Below, in pieces: positions 1 through 5,973 of a stretch of 7,425 nucleotides of DNA (position 1 is its first letter; every line of letters starts with the position of its first letter). The notes beneath the pieces were generated by a model. That model was not told where the DNA came from and did not search any database. It worked only from the letters and a program-made list of their open reading frames with translations. Origin of the DNA: a bacterium (GTDB taxonomy: Bacteria; Patescibacteriota; Minisyncoccia; CAIUEV01; JAHKAQ01). Location: positions 1 through 7,425 of the forward strand of contig JAGYOS010000111.1 in NCBI GenBank assembly GCA_018399475.1, written 5' to 3'. The translations under genes were made by a program, and so were the position numbers.

Positions 1-30
1 ATGACATAGAAAATAATTTATTCTAAAATC

Positions 31-810
31 ATGGAAAGAAAAACAAAACAAATTATTATTATTGCCACTTATTTACTGATTGCTGTTGGAGCGGTTTTTT
101 TTATTTATAAAATTTTTTGGGGAGCCTCTTGTACTGACGGCAAAAAAAATGGAGGGGAAGAGGGGATAGACTGCGGCGGTCCTTGCCCTCGGCCTTGTAT
201 TAACACTCCCGTTTTGGAAAAACCGGAGGCAATTTCCGTTGCGTTAATTCCCTATAGAGGCAAATTTGATGTAGTTGCGGAGATAAAAAACGTGAACGAT
301 CGTTTCGGTTTTGAAAAAGTCCCTTATGAGATTCTTCTCTACAAAGGAGAGGAAGCAGTCGGCGGCAAAAAGGGAGCGATTTATATTCTGCCTAATGAAG
401 TCCGTTATCTTGTTGAGACGGGCATAGAATGTAAAGATTCTCCCGACAGCGCCAAAGTTCTTGTAGAGGGCGAAGGATGGGCGGAGTATAAAAAAAAGGA
501 AAAGCCCAAGTTGGAGATATTAAACAAAACTTTCAATTATACAAAAACCGGCGGAAGCTTTTTTGAAATTAATTTTCAAATAGTCAATCGGAGCAGTTAT
601 GATTTTTTAACTGTTGATATTGAAGCGGTGGTTAGAGACGGAAGCAATAAAATAATCGCTGCCAATAAAGCTAATTTAAATTCTGTGAAATCGGGAGAAG
701 TGAGGGATTTTAGATTTTTTTGGCCGGTGGAGTTTGAAGGAAAAGCGGATTCGGTTGAAATCAAAGCCCAAAGCAATGTTTTTGACCTCCAAAACTTGCA
801 AGTTAAATAG
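31..810 (+). CDS. Membrane-anchored extracytoplasmic protein with DCGGPC cysteine motif, function unknown
   Basis: A 259-residue protein that I do not recognise by name. A short basic N-terminus (MERKTKQ) precedes one hydrophobic segment at about residues 8-30, which should act as an uncleaved signal anchor with the rest outside the cytoplasm. Directly after it comes a cysteine-rich motif, DGKKNGGEEGIDCGGPC (residues 36-52), with Cys34, 48, 52 and 56. Such DGxxNxxExxxDCGGxC stretches occur in secreted proteins of several bacterial and archaeal groups; disulfides or metal binding are possible but unproven. The remainder (about 64-150 and 158-257) reads as two beta-rich repeats with patterns such as VVAEIKNVND and INFQIVNRSS, like small Ig/FxLYD-type sandwiches. 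No catalytic motif is visible. No Shine-Dalgarno precedes the ATG; TATTCT at 19-24 is a possible -10. rodA follows after 35 bases, so an envelope role is likely by context only. Confidence 0.85.
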   Translation: MERKTKQIIIIATYLLIAVGAVFFIYKIFWGASCTDGKKNGGEEGIDCGGPCPRPCINTPVLEKPEAISVALIPYRGKFDVVAEIKNVNDRFGFEKVPYEILLYKGEEAVGGKKGAIYILPNEVRYLVETGIECKDSPDSAKVLVEGEGWAEYKKKEKPKLEILNKTFNYTKTGGSFFEINFQIVNRSSYDFLTVDIEAVVRDGSNKIIAANKANLNSVKSGEVRDFRFFWPVEFEGKADSVEIKAQSNVFDLQNLQVK

Positions 811-833
811 TCCTTAGTATCTCTCCGGTTTGT

Positions 834-839
834 TTTAAT
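834..839 (+). promoter_or_regulatory. Possible -10 element for rodA
   Basis: TTTAAT matches five of six positions of TATAAT and lies exactly six bases before the rodA ATG at 846, the spacing expected for a leaderless transcript. No convincing -35 hexamer is seen (TCCTTA at 811-816). In AT-rich DNA such matches are common, so this is only a candidate; rodA may instead be cotranscribed with the gene before it. Confidence 0.25.
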
Positions 840-845
840 TTAAAA

Positions 846-1964
846 ATGGACAAATTAAACAAGATATTCTCTTTTGATATCAAATTATTTTTCGGAGTTC
901 TTTTTTTAATGGCTATCGGTTTGCTAGCCATTTATAGTGTTTCCTTTGAAAATCCGGGTTTTAATAATTTTAAGAGGCAGGTTCTTTTTGTGATTCTGGC
1001 TCTTATTATTTTTGGGATTATTACCCGAATTAATTACGGCATCTGGGAAAATTATGCCGGAGTTTTTTATTTTTTGGGGATTGTGTTGATGGTTCTGGTC
1101 CTTTTTTTTGGAGAAGCCAAACACGGGACTGTCGGTTGGTTGGGCGGTTTCAATTACCATCTTCAGCCGGTGGAAATTATTAAAGTAGCTTTTATTTTAA
1201 TTGTGGCTCGCTATTTTTCTAAATTAAAACCAACCGATAAAAGATTGCGCCATATCTTTATTTCAGGAGCTTACTGCTTATTGCCTGTTTTTTTAGCTTT
1301 GAGGCAACCCGATTTTGGCTCGGCGGCTGTAATTGTTGGAATTTGGCTTATTATTTTATTGATTTGGGGAATTAAAAAAAGGCAAGCTATTTTTTTAGTA
1401 ATAGGGGCTTTCTTTATCTCTTTATTAAGCTGGCTGATTCTTCTACAGCCTTACCAAAAAGAAAGAGTCTATACTTTTTTGAATCCCGGCAGTGATCCTT
1501 CCAAAAGCGGTTACCACGTAATTCAATCTATCACCGCTATAGGTTCGGGAGGAATTTACGGAAAAGGTTTGGGGTATGGTTCCCAATCCCAATTGCATTT
1601 TCTGCCTGAAGCCCATACCGATTTCATCTATTCGGTTATTGGAGAAGAGTTGGGATTTATCGGGGTGGCTATTCTATTGATGGGCTTTGCTTTCCTATTC
1701 TGGGGAATATACCGGATTGCTCGCAAAAGTATTGATAACTTCGGCCGTTTTATTGTAGCGGGGGCTTTGGGGCTTTTTTTCATCCAATTCGCGGTGAATA
1801 TTGGCATGAATATCGGAATTTTTCCTATAACCGGCCTGCCTTTGCCCTTCGTTTCTTATGGAGGCAGTTCTCTTTTGACGGGCCTTTTTTTGCTGGGAAT
1901 AGTTTTTAATATTGATTTTGTCAGCCGGAAACTGGAAGGTTATTTGGAAAATGAGAATTTTTAA
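846..1964 (+). CDS. rodA: Peptidoglycan glycosyltransferase of the RodA/FtsW (SEDS) family
   Basis: This integral membrane enzyme polymerises lipid II into glycan strands, working with a class B penicillin-binding protein; RodA serves cell elongation, FtsW division. The 372 residues are close to the usual RodA length. There are about ten hydrophobic segments, beginning with FFGVLFLMAIGLLAIYSV. Family signatures are clear: LQPVEIIK (106-113), RQPDFGSA (153-160), the loop GYHVIQS (222-228), FLPEAHTDF (252-260) whose Asp259 aligns with the catalytic aspartate of RodA (Asp262 in E. coli), and the C-terminal GLPLPFVSYGGSS (330-342). The sequence NIGMNIGIFPITG just before that motif and the short C-terminus favour RodA over FtsW, but the split is not secure from sequence alone. 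The start has no Shine-Dalgarno. No mreB, mreC or PBP2 gene is in the window; the cut-off upstream side may hold them. Confidence 0.95.
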   Translation: MDKLNKIFSFDIKLFFGVLFLMAIGLLAIYSVSFENPGFNNFKRQVLFVILALIIFGIITRINYGIWENYAGVFYFLGIVLMVLVLFFGEAKHGTVGWLGGFNYHLQPVEIIKVAFILIVARYFSKLKPTDKRLRHIFISGAYCLLPVFLALRQPDFGSAAVIVGIWLIILLIWGIKKRQAIFLVIGAFFISLLSWLILLQPYQKERVYTFLNPGSDPSKSGYHVIQSITAIGSGGIYGKGLGYGSQSQLHFLPEAHTDFIYSVIGEELGFIGVAILLMGFAFLFWGIYRIARKSIDNFGRFIVAGALGLFFIQFAVNIGMNIGIFPITGLPLPFVSYGGSSLLTGLFLLGIVFNIDFVSRKLEGYLENENF

Positions 1965-1999
1965 AAATTTCTGCGGATGGAGAATAGTTCCGGCTTAGC

Positions 2000-2027
2000 T
2001 TGACGTCTTTAGCGCGAGTGTTAATAT
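2000..2027 (+). promoter_or_regulatory. Predicted sigma-70-type promoter for the zinc-ribbon/L25 operon
   Basis: TTGACG (2000-2005, five of six matches to TTGACA) is followed after 16 bases by TAATAT (2022-2027), which is preceded by TGT, an extended -10 TGn motif. An alternative -10, TATGAT (2025-2030), would give a 19-base spacer. Transcription would begin near 2034, giving a leader of about 55 bases before the ATG at 2089. It lies in the 124-base gap after rodA, the right place to start a new transcript. Confidence 0.5.
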
Positions 2028-2038
2028 GATGGCTGAAG

Positions 2039-2086
2039 AGCATTTTGGCTTTTGAGGCGACTCATTAAAAAAATGCTAGATTTTTT
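2039..2086 (+). promoter_or_regulatory. Structured leader hairpin with GNRA loop and U-run before the zinc-ribbon/L25 operon
   Basis: AGCATTTT (2039-2046) pairs perfectly with AAAATGCT (2070-2077). Inside, TTT (2050-2052) can pair with AAA (2067-2069), and TGAG (2053-2056) with CTCA (2061-2064), closing a GCGA tetraloop of the GNRA class. GGC (2047-2049) and TT (2065-2066) are bulged on opposite sides. The 3' arm is followed by AGA and six T residues (2081-2086) that run up to the start codon. This could be a terminator for rodA readthrough or an attenuator for the downstream genes. A competing reading is that TGCTAGATT (2074-2082) is an extended -10 six bases before the ATG. The outer stem is AT-rich, so stability is moderate. 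Confidence 0.45.
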
Positions 2087-2088
2087 AT

Positions 2089-2418
2089 ATGGATTTTGAC
2101 AAAGCGAAAAACTCATTATTTCAAATTCCGGAAATTTGCCCCGTTTGTTCTCATAAATTCAACAAAGCCGAGGCCAGTATTATTGGGAATAAGGGGAATT
2201 CTATCGTTATTCATATCACTTGCCAGTATTGCGGGGTTTCAATGATTTCCAATATTTCTTTGAGCGACTCCGGAGTAATGACAGTCGGCATTTTGACCGA
2301 TTTAGGCAAAAGAGATCTGGATATGCTTAGAAGTAGAAGTCCGATCTCAGTGGATGACATAATTGAAATACATGAGTATATTGAGAAAAAAGGTTCTATT
2401 AAAATTAACGAAAAATGA
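2089..2418 (+). CDS. Small zinc-ribbon-like protein (two CxxC pairs) coupled to L25, function unknown
   Basis: A 109-residue soluble protein that I cannot name. Two knuckles, CPVC (Cys17, Cys20) and CQYC (Cys45, Cys48), are 24 residues apart, the arrangement of a four-cysteine zinc ribbon. Between them lies a beta-rich stretch (NSIVIHITC). The C-terminal part has VGILTDLGKRDLDML (66-80) and then SPISVDDIIEIHEYIEK (84-100), probably two helices. From memory, proteins with this zinc-ribbon, TDL and ISxDD layout recur as hypothetical proteins in CPR genomes, but that is not verified here. The TGA stop (2416-2418) overlaps the L25 ATG as ATGA, so translation of the two is almost certainly coupled. 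No Shine-Dalgarno is visible; T-rich DNA and a possible -10 lie directly before the ATG. The coding frame is clean and shows no sign of decay. Confidence 0.85.
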   Translation: MDFDKAKNSLFQIPEICPVCSHKFNKAEASIIGNKGNSIVIHITCQYCGVSMISNISLSDSGVMTVGILTDLGKRDLDMLRSRSPISVDDIIEIHEYIEKKGSIKINEK

Positions 2419-3203
2419 TTACCAACTTTAAACTAATTGCGAAACGAAGAGACCCTAAAAAAATTAACGATAGGCTAACCAATTTAAGGGCCAACGATTT
2501 TGTGCCGGGAGTGGTTTATGGGAATAAAATTGATTCCCAGATGCTTTATTTTGACAAAAAACAAGCTGCCATGCTTGAGAAATCAGCCGGAAAAACGACC
2601 ATTGTCCCTCTTTCCATTGAAGGGGAAAAAGAAGAAAAAAATGTTATCATTCAAGAATTGCAGCGTAATAAACTGACCGAAAAATTAATTCATATTGACC
2701 TTTATGCGATTGATATGAAAAAAGAAGTTGAAACGGAAATTCCTTTGGAATTTAAAGGTGTCTCTCTGGCGGTTAAAGATATGGGAGGAACTTTGGTAAA
2801 AAATATGGAAGAAATTTCCGTAAAATGCTTGCCTGTTAATCTGCCGGAGAAGATTGTTGTTGATATCAGCATTTTTAAAACTTTTGACGATTTAATTTGT
2901 ATCAAAGATTTGGATGTTCCTGAGGGCGTTGAAGTTTTTGATAATCCTGAAGATATTGTGGCTAAAGTTTCCGAACCTAGATCTGAAAAAGAAATGGAAG
3001 AGTTGGATGAGAATGTTGAGGGTGATGTTTCTCAAGTTGAAGGAGTAAGTGATAAAGAGAAAGAAGAAGGCGAAGAGAAAGCGGGCGAAGAAGAAAAAGG
3101 CGAAGGTGGAGAAGGAGAAGAAAAATCTGGAAGCGGAGAAAAAGAGACGGGCAAAAAAGAAGATGCCAAAGAAGAAGCTCAAGCTAAACAACCGGAAAAG
3201 TAA
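2415..3203 (+). CDS. rplY: 50S ribosomal protein L25/general stress protein Ctc with long acidic tail
   Basis: This protein binds 5S rRNA in the large ribosomal subunit. It is the two-domain Ctc/TL5 form. Residues 1 to about 95 make the 5S-binding beta-barrel (FKLIAKRR at 5-12, FVPGVVYG at 29-36, IHIDLYAID at 92-100). Residues about 100-187 form the C-terminal domain (IPLEFKGVSLAVKDMGG, then DLDVPEGVEVFDNPEDIVAKV). From about residue 188 to 262 the protein becomes a low-complexity tail of Glu, Lys and Gly, probably disordered; Ctc-type L25 proteins are usually about 185-220 residues, so 262 is long. The start is fixed by the ATGA overlap with the preceding gene and by FKL at the normal distance from the N-terminus. 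No separate Shine-Dalgarno is seen, consistent with translational coupling. In Ctc-type bacteria the gene is also called ctc. Confidence 0.95.
   Translation: MITNFKLIAKRRDPKKINDRLTNLRANDFVPGVVYGNKIDSQMLYFDKKQAAMLEKSAGKTTIVPLSIEGEKEEKNVIIQELQRNKLTEKLIHIDLYAIDMKKEVETEIPLEFKGVSLAVKDMGGTLVKNMEEISVKCLPVNLPEKIVVDISIFKTFDDLICIKDLDVPEGVEVFDNPEDIVAKVSEPRSEKEMEELDENVEGDVSQVEGVSDKEKEEGEEKAGEEEKGEGGEGEEKSGSGEKETGKKEDAKEEAQAKQPEK
2976..3200 (+). repeat. Low-complexity purine-rich tract encoding the Glu/Lys/Gly tail of L25
   Basis: The last part of the L25 gene consists largely of GAA, GAG, AAA, AAG and GGC/GGA codons, so the plus strand is almost purely purine for long stretches (clearest about 3050-3190). 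The encoded blocks EEGEEKAGEEEKGEGGEGEE are imperfect internal repeats. Such tracts can expand or shrink by slippage. Confidence 0.7.
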
Positions 3204-3339
3204 AATAAATAGGAACTGGAAATAAAAAGAGAAAAACAACAACCTCAATATCAAATAAAAATAGCCATTTTGGAATTTTGTTTTTTGCTTCGGGGCGAAT
3301 CAAAAAGGAAGACTTGTAAGATTTTTCGCCTATAATTTT
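3204..3339 (+). other. Intergenic gap after L25 with a weak hairpin
   Basis: This 136-base AT-rich gap shows no gene. TTTTTG (3282-3287) pairs with CAAAAA (3301-3306) and TTCG (3289-3292) with CGAA (3296-3299) around a GGG loop, with one C/T mismatch. No T-run follows on the plus strand, so it is not a typical terminator. It could be a leader element of the downstream wall-hydrolase gene or chance. Confidence 0.3.
3331..3336 (+). promoter_or_regulatory. Perfect TATAAT hexamer just before the lytic-transglycosylase gene
   Basis: TATAAT is a consensus -10 element, but it ends only three bases before the ATG at 3340, so a normal start site would fall just inside the coding region. No -35 match occurs at 16-18 bases upstream; TTGTAA at 3314-3319 is too close. 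It is either a chance match, a promoter used with an unusually short discriminator, or evidence of an internal start. Confidence 0.25.
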
Positions 3340-4719
3340 ATGAAGAACCTTGGGCCTAAAAAACGACATCTGAAATTTTTAAGAAACTTTTATCCACTGT
3401 TTCTGTTTTTTATTTTTGGCTTGCTTCTATTTTCTTTGGCTTTTTCCCTTAAAGCTAATTTGGCGCTTGGGGAAGAAGATTCTTCAGACGAGGGGGAGCA
3501 AGAAAAGATTGAACAGAAGAAAGAGGAATTAAAAGAAGCAGAAAGCAGAACTTCCCAATATCGCTTAAAAACCGACGAACTTTCTGAAAAAGCGGAAACT
3601 CTGGAAGAAGTTATTGGAGCATTGAACAAGGAAATTCTAGATACCGAACAATCTATTCAAAAAACTCAAATTGAAATTGACAATGTTCAGGGTAAAATTG
3701 ATTTTAAAACTCAAGAAATAAACGGTAAAGAGCGAGAACTGGCCGCGAAAAGAGAAGTTCTCTCCGAGTATATTCGGGAGATTAACCGTCTTTCCCGGCA
3801 ATCCATGGTGGAGATTTTTTTGTCTTCCCAAGATCTGGCCGGTTATCTGCAAGACTTAAATTCTTTAAATAAAACTTCAGGGAATATCCAATCTATTTAT
3901 ACGGAAATTAAAGAATGCAAGCTGGCTTTAATGGCGGAGAGAGAAGACCTTGAAGAAGAAATGGAAACTCAAACGGCTTTAAAGGTAATGCAAAAACAGC
4001 AAAAACTTTATTTGGAAAGAAGTAAGGCTCACAAAGATGAAATTCTGGAAAAAACCAGAGGAGAAGAATCTCGCTTTAAAGAATTGCTGGAGCAAAATGA
4101 AGCCGTTGTCAATCGGATTTATGAAGAGTTAACCGCTCTCCAAAGTTTAGGAACTCCCATAGATTTTGAAGAAGCCTTGAATGCCGCTCGCTACGCTTCA
4201 GCGAAAACCGGAGTAAGAGAGGCTTTTATGCTGGGAGTTTTAAGAGTGGAATCAAACATGGGGGCTAATGTGGGAGGAGGAACTTACAAAGTTGATATGC
4301 ATCCGGCCCAAAGGGATAATTTTGAAGAAATCTGCGAAAACTTAGGTTATGATCCTGACAACAGGCCGGTTTCTCGCAAGCCTTGCTATAGGGACGAAGA
4401 AGGAAACTGCAGCGGTTGGGGAGGAGCTATGGGCCCGGCTCAATTTATGCCTTCCACCTGGCTGGGCTATAAAAAGAGTGTTGAGCAAACTATGGATGTT
4501 GAACATGCCAATCCTTGGAATCTTCGCCACGCTTTGGTTGCCATGGGGCTTAAATTAGCTAAAGTTCCCGGAGTAACAAGCGGGGATAAAAAAGCGGAAA
4601 GCAAAGCGGCCAATATGTATTTGGCGGGAGGCAATTGGGAAAGTTTTACTTGGTATGGAGACAGAGTAATGGCCTTTGCTAAAGCTTTTGAGGAAAAAAT
4701 TAAAGAAGAAAATTTATAG
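3340..4719 (+). CDS. Secreted coiled-coil protein with C-terminal lytic-transglycosylase-like domain
   Basis: Predicted peptidoglycan-cleaving enzyme of 459 residues. A basic N-terminus (KKRHLKFLR) and hydrophobic stretch (about 17-37) form a signal peptide or anchor; cleavage after ALG (42-44) is possible. Residues about 50-265 are charged heptad-like helix, a long coiled coil resembling the N-terminal part of EnvC/PcsB-type division proteins. The C-terminal domain (about 272-455) looks like the MltB/SLT lysozyme fold: LRVESN (301-306), whose Glu304 is the likely catalytic acid, GAMGPAQFMPSTW (362-374), and MYLAGGNWE (426-434), equivalent to the YNAG-type motif. Cys332, Cys349 and Cys357 in the insert before GAMG could form a disulfide. 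The usual partner of an EnvC-like coil is a LytM or CHAP domain, so this pairing is notable. A GT4 gene starts 3 bases after the stop, implying one transcript. Catalysis is inferred, not shown. Confidence 0.85.
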   Translation: MKNLGPKKRHLKFLRNFYPLFLFFIFGLLLFSLAFSLKANLALGEEDSSDEGEQEKIEQKKEELKEAESRTSQYRLKTDELSEKAETLEEVIGALNKEILDTEQSIQKTQIEIDNVQGKIDFKTQEINGKERELAAKREVLSEYIREINRLSRQSMVEIFLSSQDLAGYLQDLNSLNKTSGNIQSIYTEIKECKLALMAEREDLEEEMETQTALKVMQKQQKLYLERSKAHKDEILEKTRGEESRFKELLEQNEAVVNRIYEELTALQSLGTPIDFEEALNAARYASAKTGVREAFMLGVLRVESNMGANVGGGTYKVDMHPAQRDNFEEICENLGYDPDNRPVSRKPCYRDEEGNCSGWGGAMGPAQFMPSTWLGYKKSVEQTMDVEHANPWNLRHALVAMGLKLAKVPGVTSGDKKAESKAANMYLAGGNWESFTWYGDRVMAFAKAFEEKIKEENL

Positions 4720-4722
4720 TTT

Positions 4723-5931
4723 ATGAAAATAGCTTATTTCACCAATAATTATTTGCCTTATGTTTCGGGTGTTGGGGCTTCTATTGAAAGTTTTCGCTTG
4801 GAGCTTGAAAAAAGAGGCCATCAAGTTTATGTTTTGGCTCCCTCTTTCAAAAAAATGTTTGGCGGAACTGAAGGGAGTGTTGAAAACAGCAAAATCATCC
4901 GTTATTTTAGCCTTTGGACAAATTTTAAAACCGTTTTTCCTGTCGCTCTATTGCCCGCTCCCAAGATAACCAAAAGAATTAAACAAATTGAACCGGATAT
5001 TTTTCATGCCCATCATCCTTTCTGGTTGGGCAATGAAGCCTTAAAACATGCTAAGAAGCTTAAGAAACCTCTGATTTTTACGGCACACACTAAATTTGAG
5101 CATTACGTTCATTATGTTCCTTTTTTCCCTTCTAAAATTTTAGCTCGGTTTTTAATCGGCAAAAGAGCCCGTTTTGCCAATAAATGTGCGGCTGTTATAG
5201 CTCCGACGGAGGCAATTAAAAGGGAGCTTGTGAAAGAAGGAGTTAGAAGACCGATTTATGTTATTCACTCGGGAATAAATTTGGATAATTTTAGAAAAGC
5301 AAGCCGAGAAAAAATTAGAAAAAAGTACGGTATTGCTAGCCGGGAAAGGGTTTTTCTCTTTCTGGGAAGGTTGGAAAAAGAGAAAAACTTAGATCTTTTG
5401 ATTAAAATTATACCGGCTATCCTTGATAAATATGCTGCAGCCAGATTTTTAATAGTGGGTGACGGTTTTGGCAAAAAAATGTTTAACAGCCTGGAAGAAA
5501 GATATCCCCGGAGAGTAATTTGTCCCGGGAAAGTGGCTTATAAGGAAGCGATTTTTTACTATAAAGCTTCCGATATTTTTATCCAGCCTTCTCTTTCAGA
5601 AACTCAAGGTTTAACTACAATGGAAGCTATGGTTGCCGGATCAGCTGTGATAGCGGTTAATTCCAAAGTAATTAGAGGTTTTATTGAAAATGGGAAGAAC
5701 GGCTTAGTGGTTCCGGCTACTGAAAGGGGGTTGCTTAAAGCTTCTTATCGCTTGCTGGATGATGAAAAATATTTACTGAATTTACAGAAAAAGGCTTTGG
5801 AAATTAAAAGAATAGCCGGTGCCGGAAGTTGTACCGAAAAACTTTTGGCAGTTTATAATAAAGTTATTCTTGATTCATCTGCAAAAAAAGAGAAGTTTTT
5901 GGAGGCTAGACCCAAAATTTATAGGGGATAA
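4723..5931 (+). CDS. GT4-family glycosyltransferase, diacylglycerol-glucosyltransferase-like
   Basis: A 402-residue GT-B fold enzyme that would transfer a sugar from a nucleotide-sugar donor. The N-terminal half binds the acceptor: MKIAYFTNNYLPYVSGVGAS carries the glycine loop, and HAHHPFWLGNEALKHA (95-110) with FTAHTKFEHYVHYVPFF (119-135) closely resembles the HTPF..G and TYHT..E.Y.HY segments of bacterial 1,2-diacylglycerol 3-glucosyltransferases and related mannosyltransferases. The donor half shows FLGRLEKEKN (213-222) with Arg216 and Lys221, VGDGFG (245-250), and the EX7E motif as Glu293 to Glu301 in SETQGLTTMEAM. Substrate is not provable from sequence; a membrane glycolipid is the best guess. 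There is no signal peptide; these enzymes sit on the inner membrane face, and the basic residues in AKKLKK and GKRARF could help. ATG follows the upstream stop by 3 bases without a Shine-Dalgarno, so coupling is likely. Confidence 0.93.
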   Translation: MKIAYFTNNYLPYVSGVGASIESFRLELEKRGHQVYVLAPSFKKMFGGTEGSVENSKIIRYFSLWTNFKTVFPVALLPAPKITKRIKQIEPDIFHAHHPFWLGNEALKHAKKLKKPLIFTAHTKFEHYVHYVPFFPSKILARFLIGKRARFANKCAAVIAPTEAIKRELVKEGVRRPIYVIHSGINLDNFRKASREKIRKKYGIASRERVFLFLGRLEKEKNLDLLIKIIPAILDKYAAARFLIVGDGFGKKMFNSLEERYPRRVICPGKVAYKEAIFYYKASDIFIQPSLSETQGLTTMEAMVAGSAVIAVNSKVIRGFIENGKNGLVVPATERGLLKASYRLLDDEKYLLNLQKKALEIKRIAGAGSCTEKLLAVYNKVILDSSAKKEKFLEARPKIYRG

Positions 5932-5950
5932 TTGCCTTAATTCAAAAAAC

Positions 5951-5970
5951 AGGCTAGTTTTAACTAGTCT
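5951..5970. terminator. Inverted repeat between the GT4 gene and tRNA-Thr
   Basis: AGGCTAGTT (5951-5959) pairs with AACTAGTCT (5962-5970) with one G-T wobble and a two-base gap. On the plus strand only TTT follows before the tRNA; on the minus strand the hairpin is followed by GTTTTTTG, which is more terminator-like. It may end the wall operon or stop minus-strand readthrough. A weak tRNA promoter (TTGCCT at 5932-5937, TAGTTT at 5955-5960) overlaps it. Confidence 0.35.
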
Positions 5971-5973
5971 TTA

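Noticed and set aside
924..1160. Minus-strand open frame of 78 codons within rodA
   Set aside because: Antisense shadow of a strongly conserved gene; composition is Lys/Asn-rich low complexity with no family resemblance.
936..1160. RodA loop GWLGGFNYHLQPVE lacks the Arg of the usual RW and the Ser of QPSE
   Set aside because: This loop varies among RodA and FtsW proteins (QPAE also occurs), and the catalytic Asp259 and the SYGGSS motif are intact, so loss of function is not indicated.
1965..2088. A tRNA or riboswitch in the gap after rodA
   Set aside because: No cloverleaf and no known riboswitch core can be seen; only the promoter and the single bulged hairpin are supported.
2416..2418. 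Recoding of TGA as glycine (genetic code 25)
   Set aside because: TGA cleanly ends the zinc-ribbon-like gene in an ATGA overlap with L25, and no conserved gene here contains an in-frame TGA.
2892..3254. Open frame of 120 codons on the minus strand rich in Phe, Leu and Arg
   Set aside because: It is the antisense reading of the purine-rich L25 tail, where stops are rare and TTC/TTT codons abound. It overlaps a certain gene and has no domain or ribosome binding site.
4349..4558. Plus-strand open frame of 69 codons inside the lytic-transglycosylase-like gene
   Set aside because: Overlaps the catalytic domain in another frame and has no independent start signal or recognisable motif.
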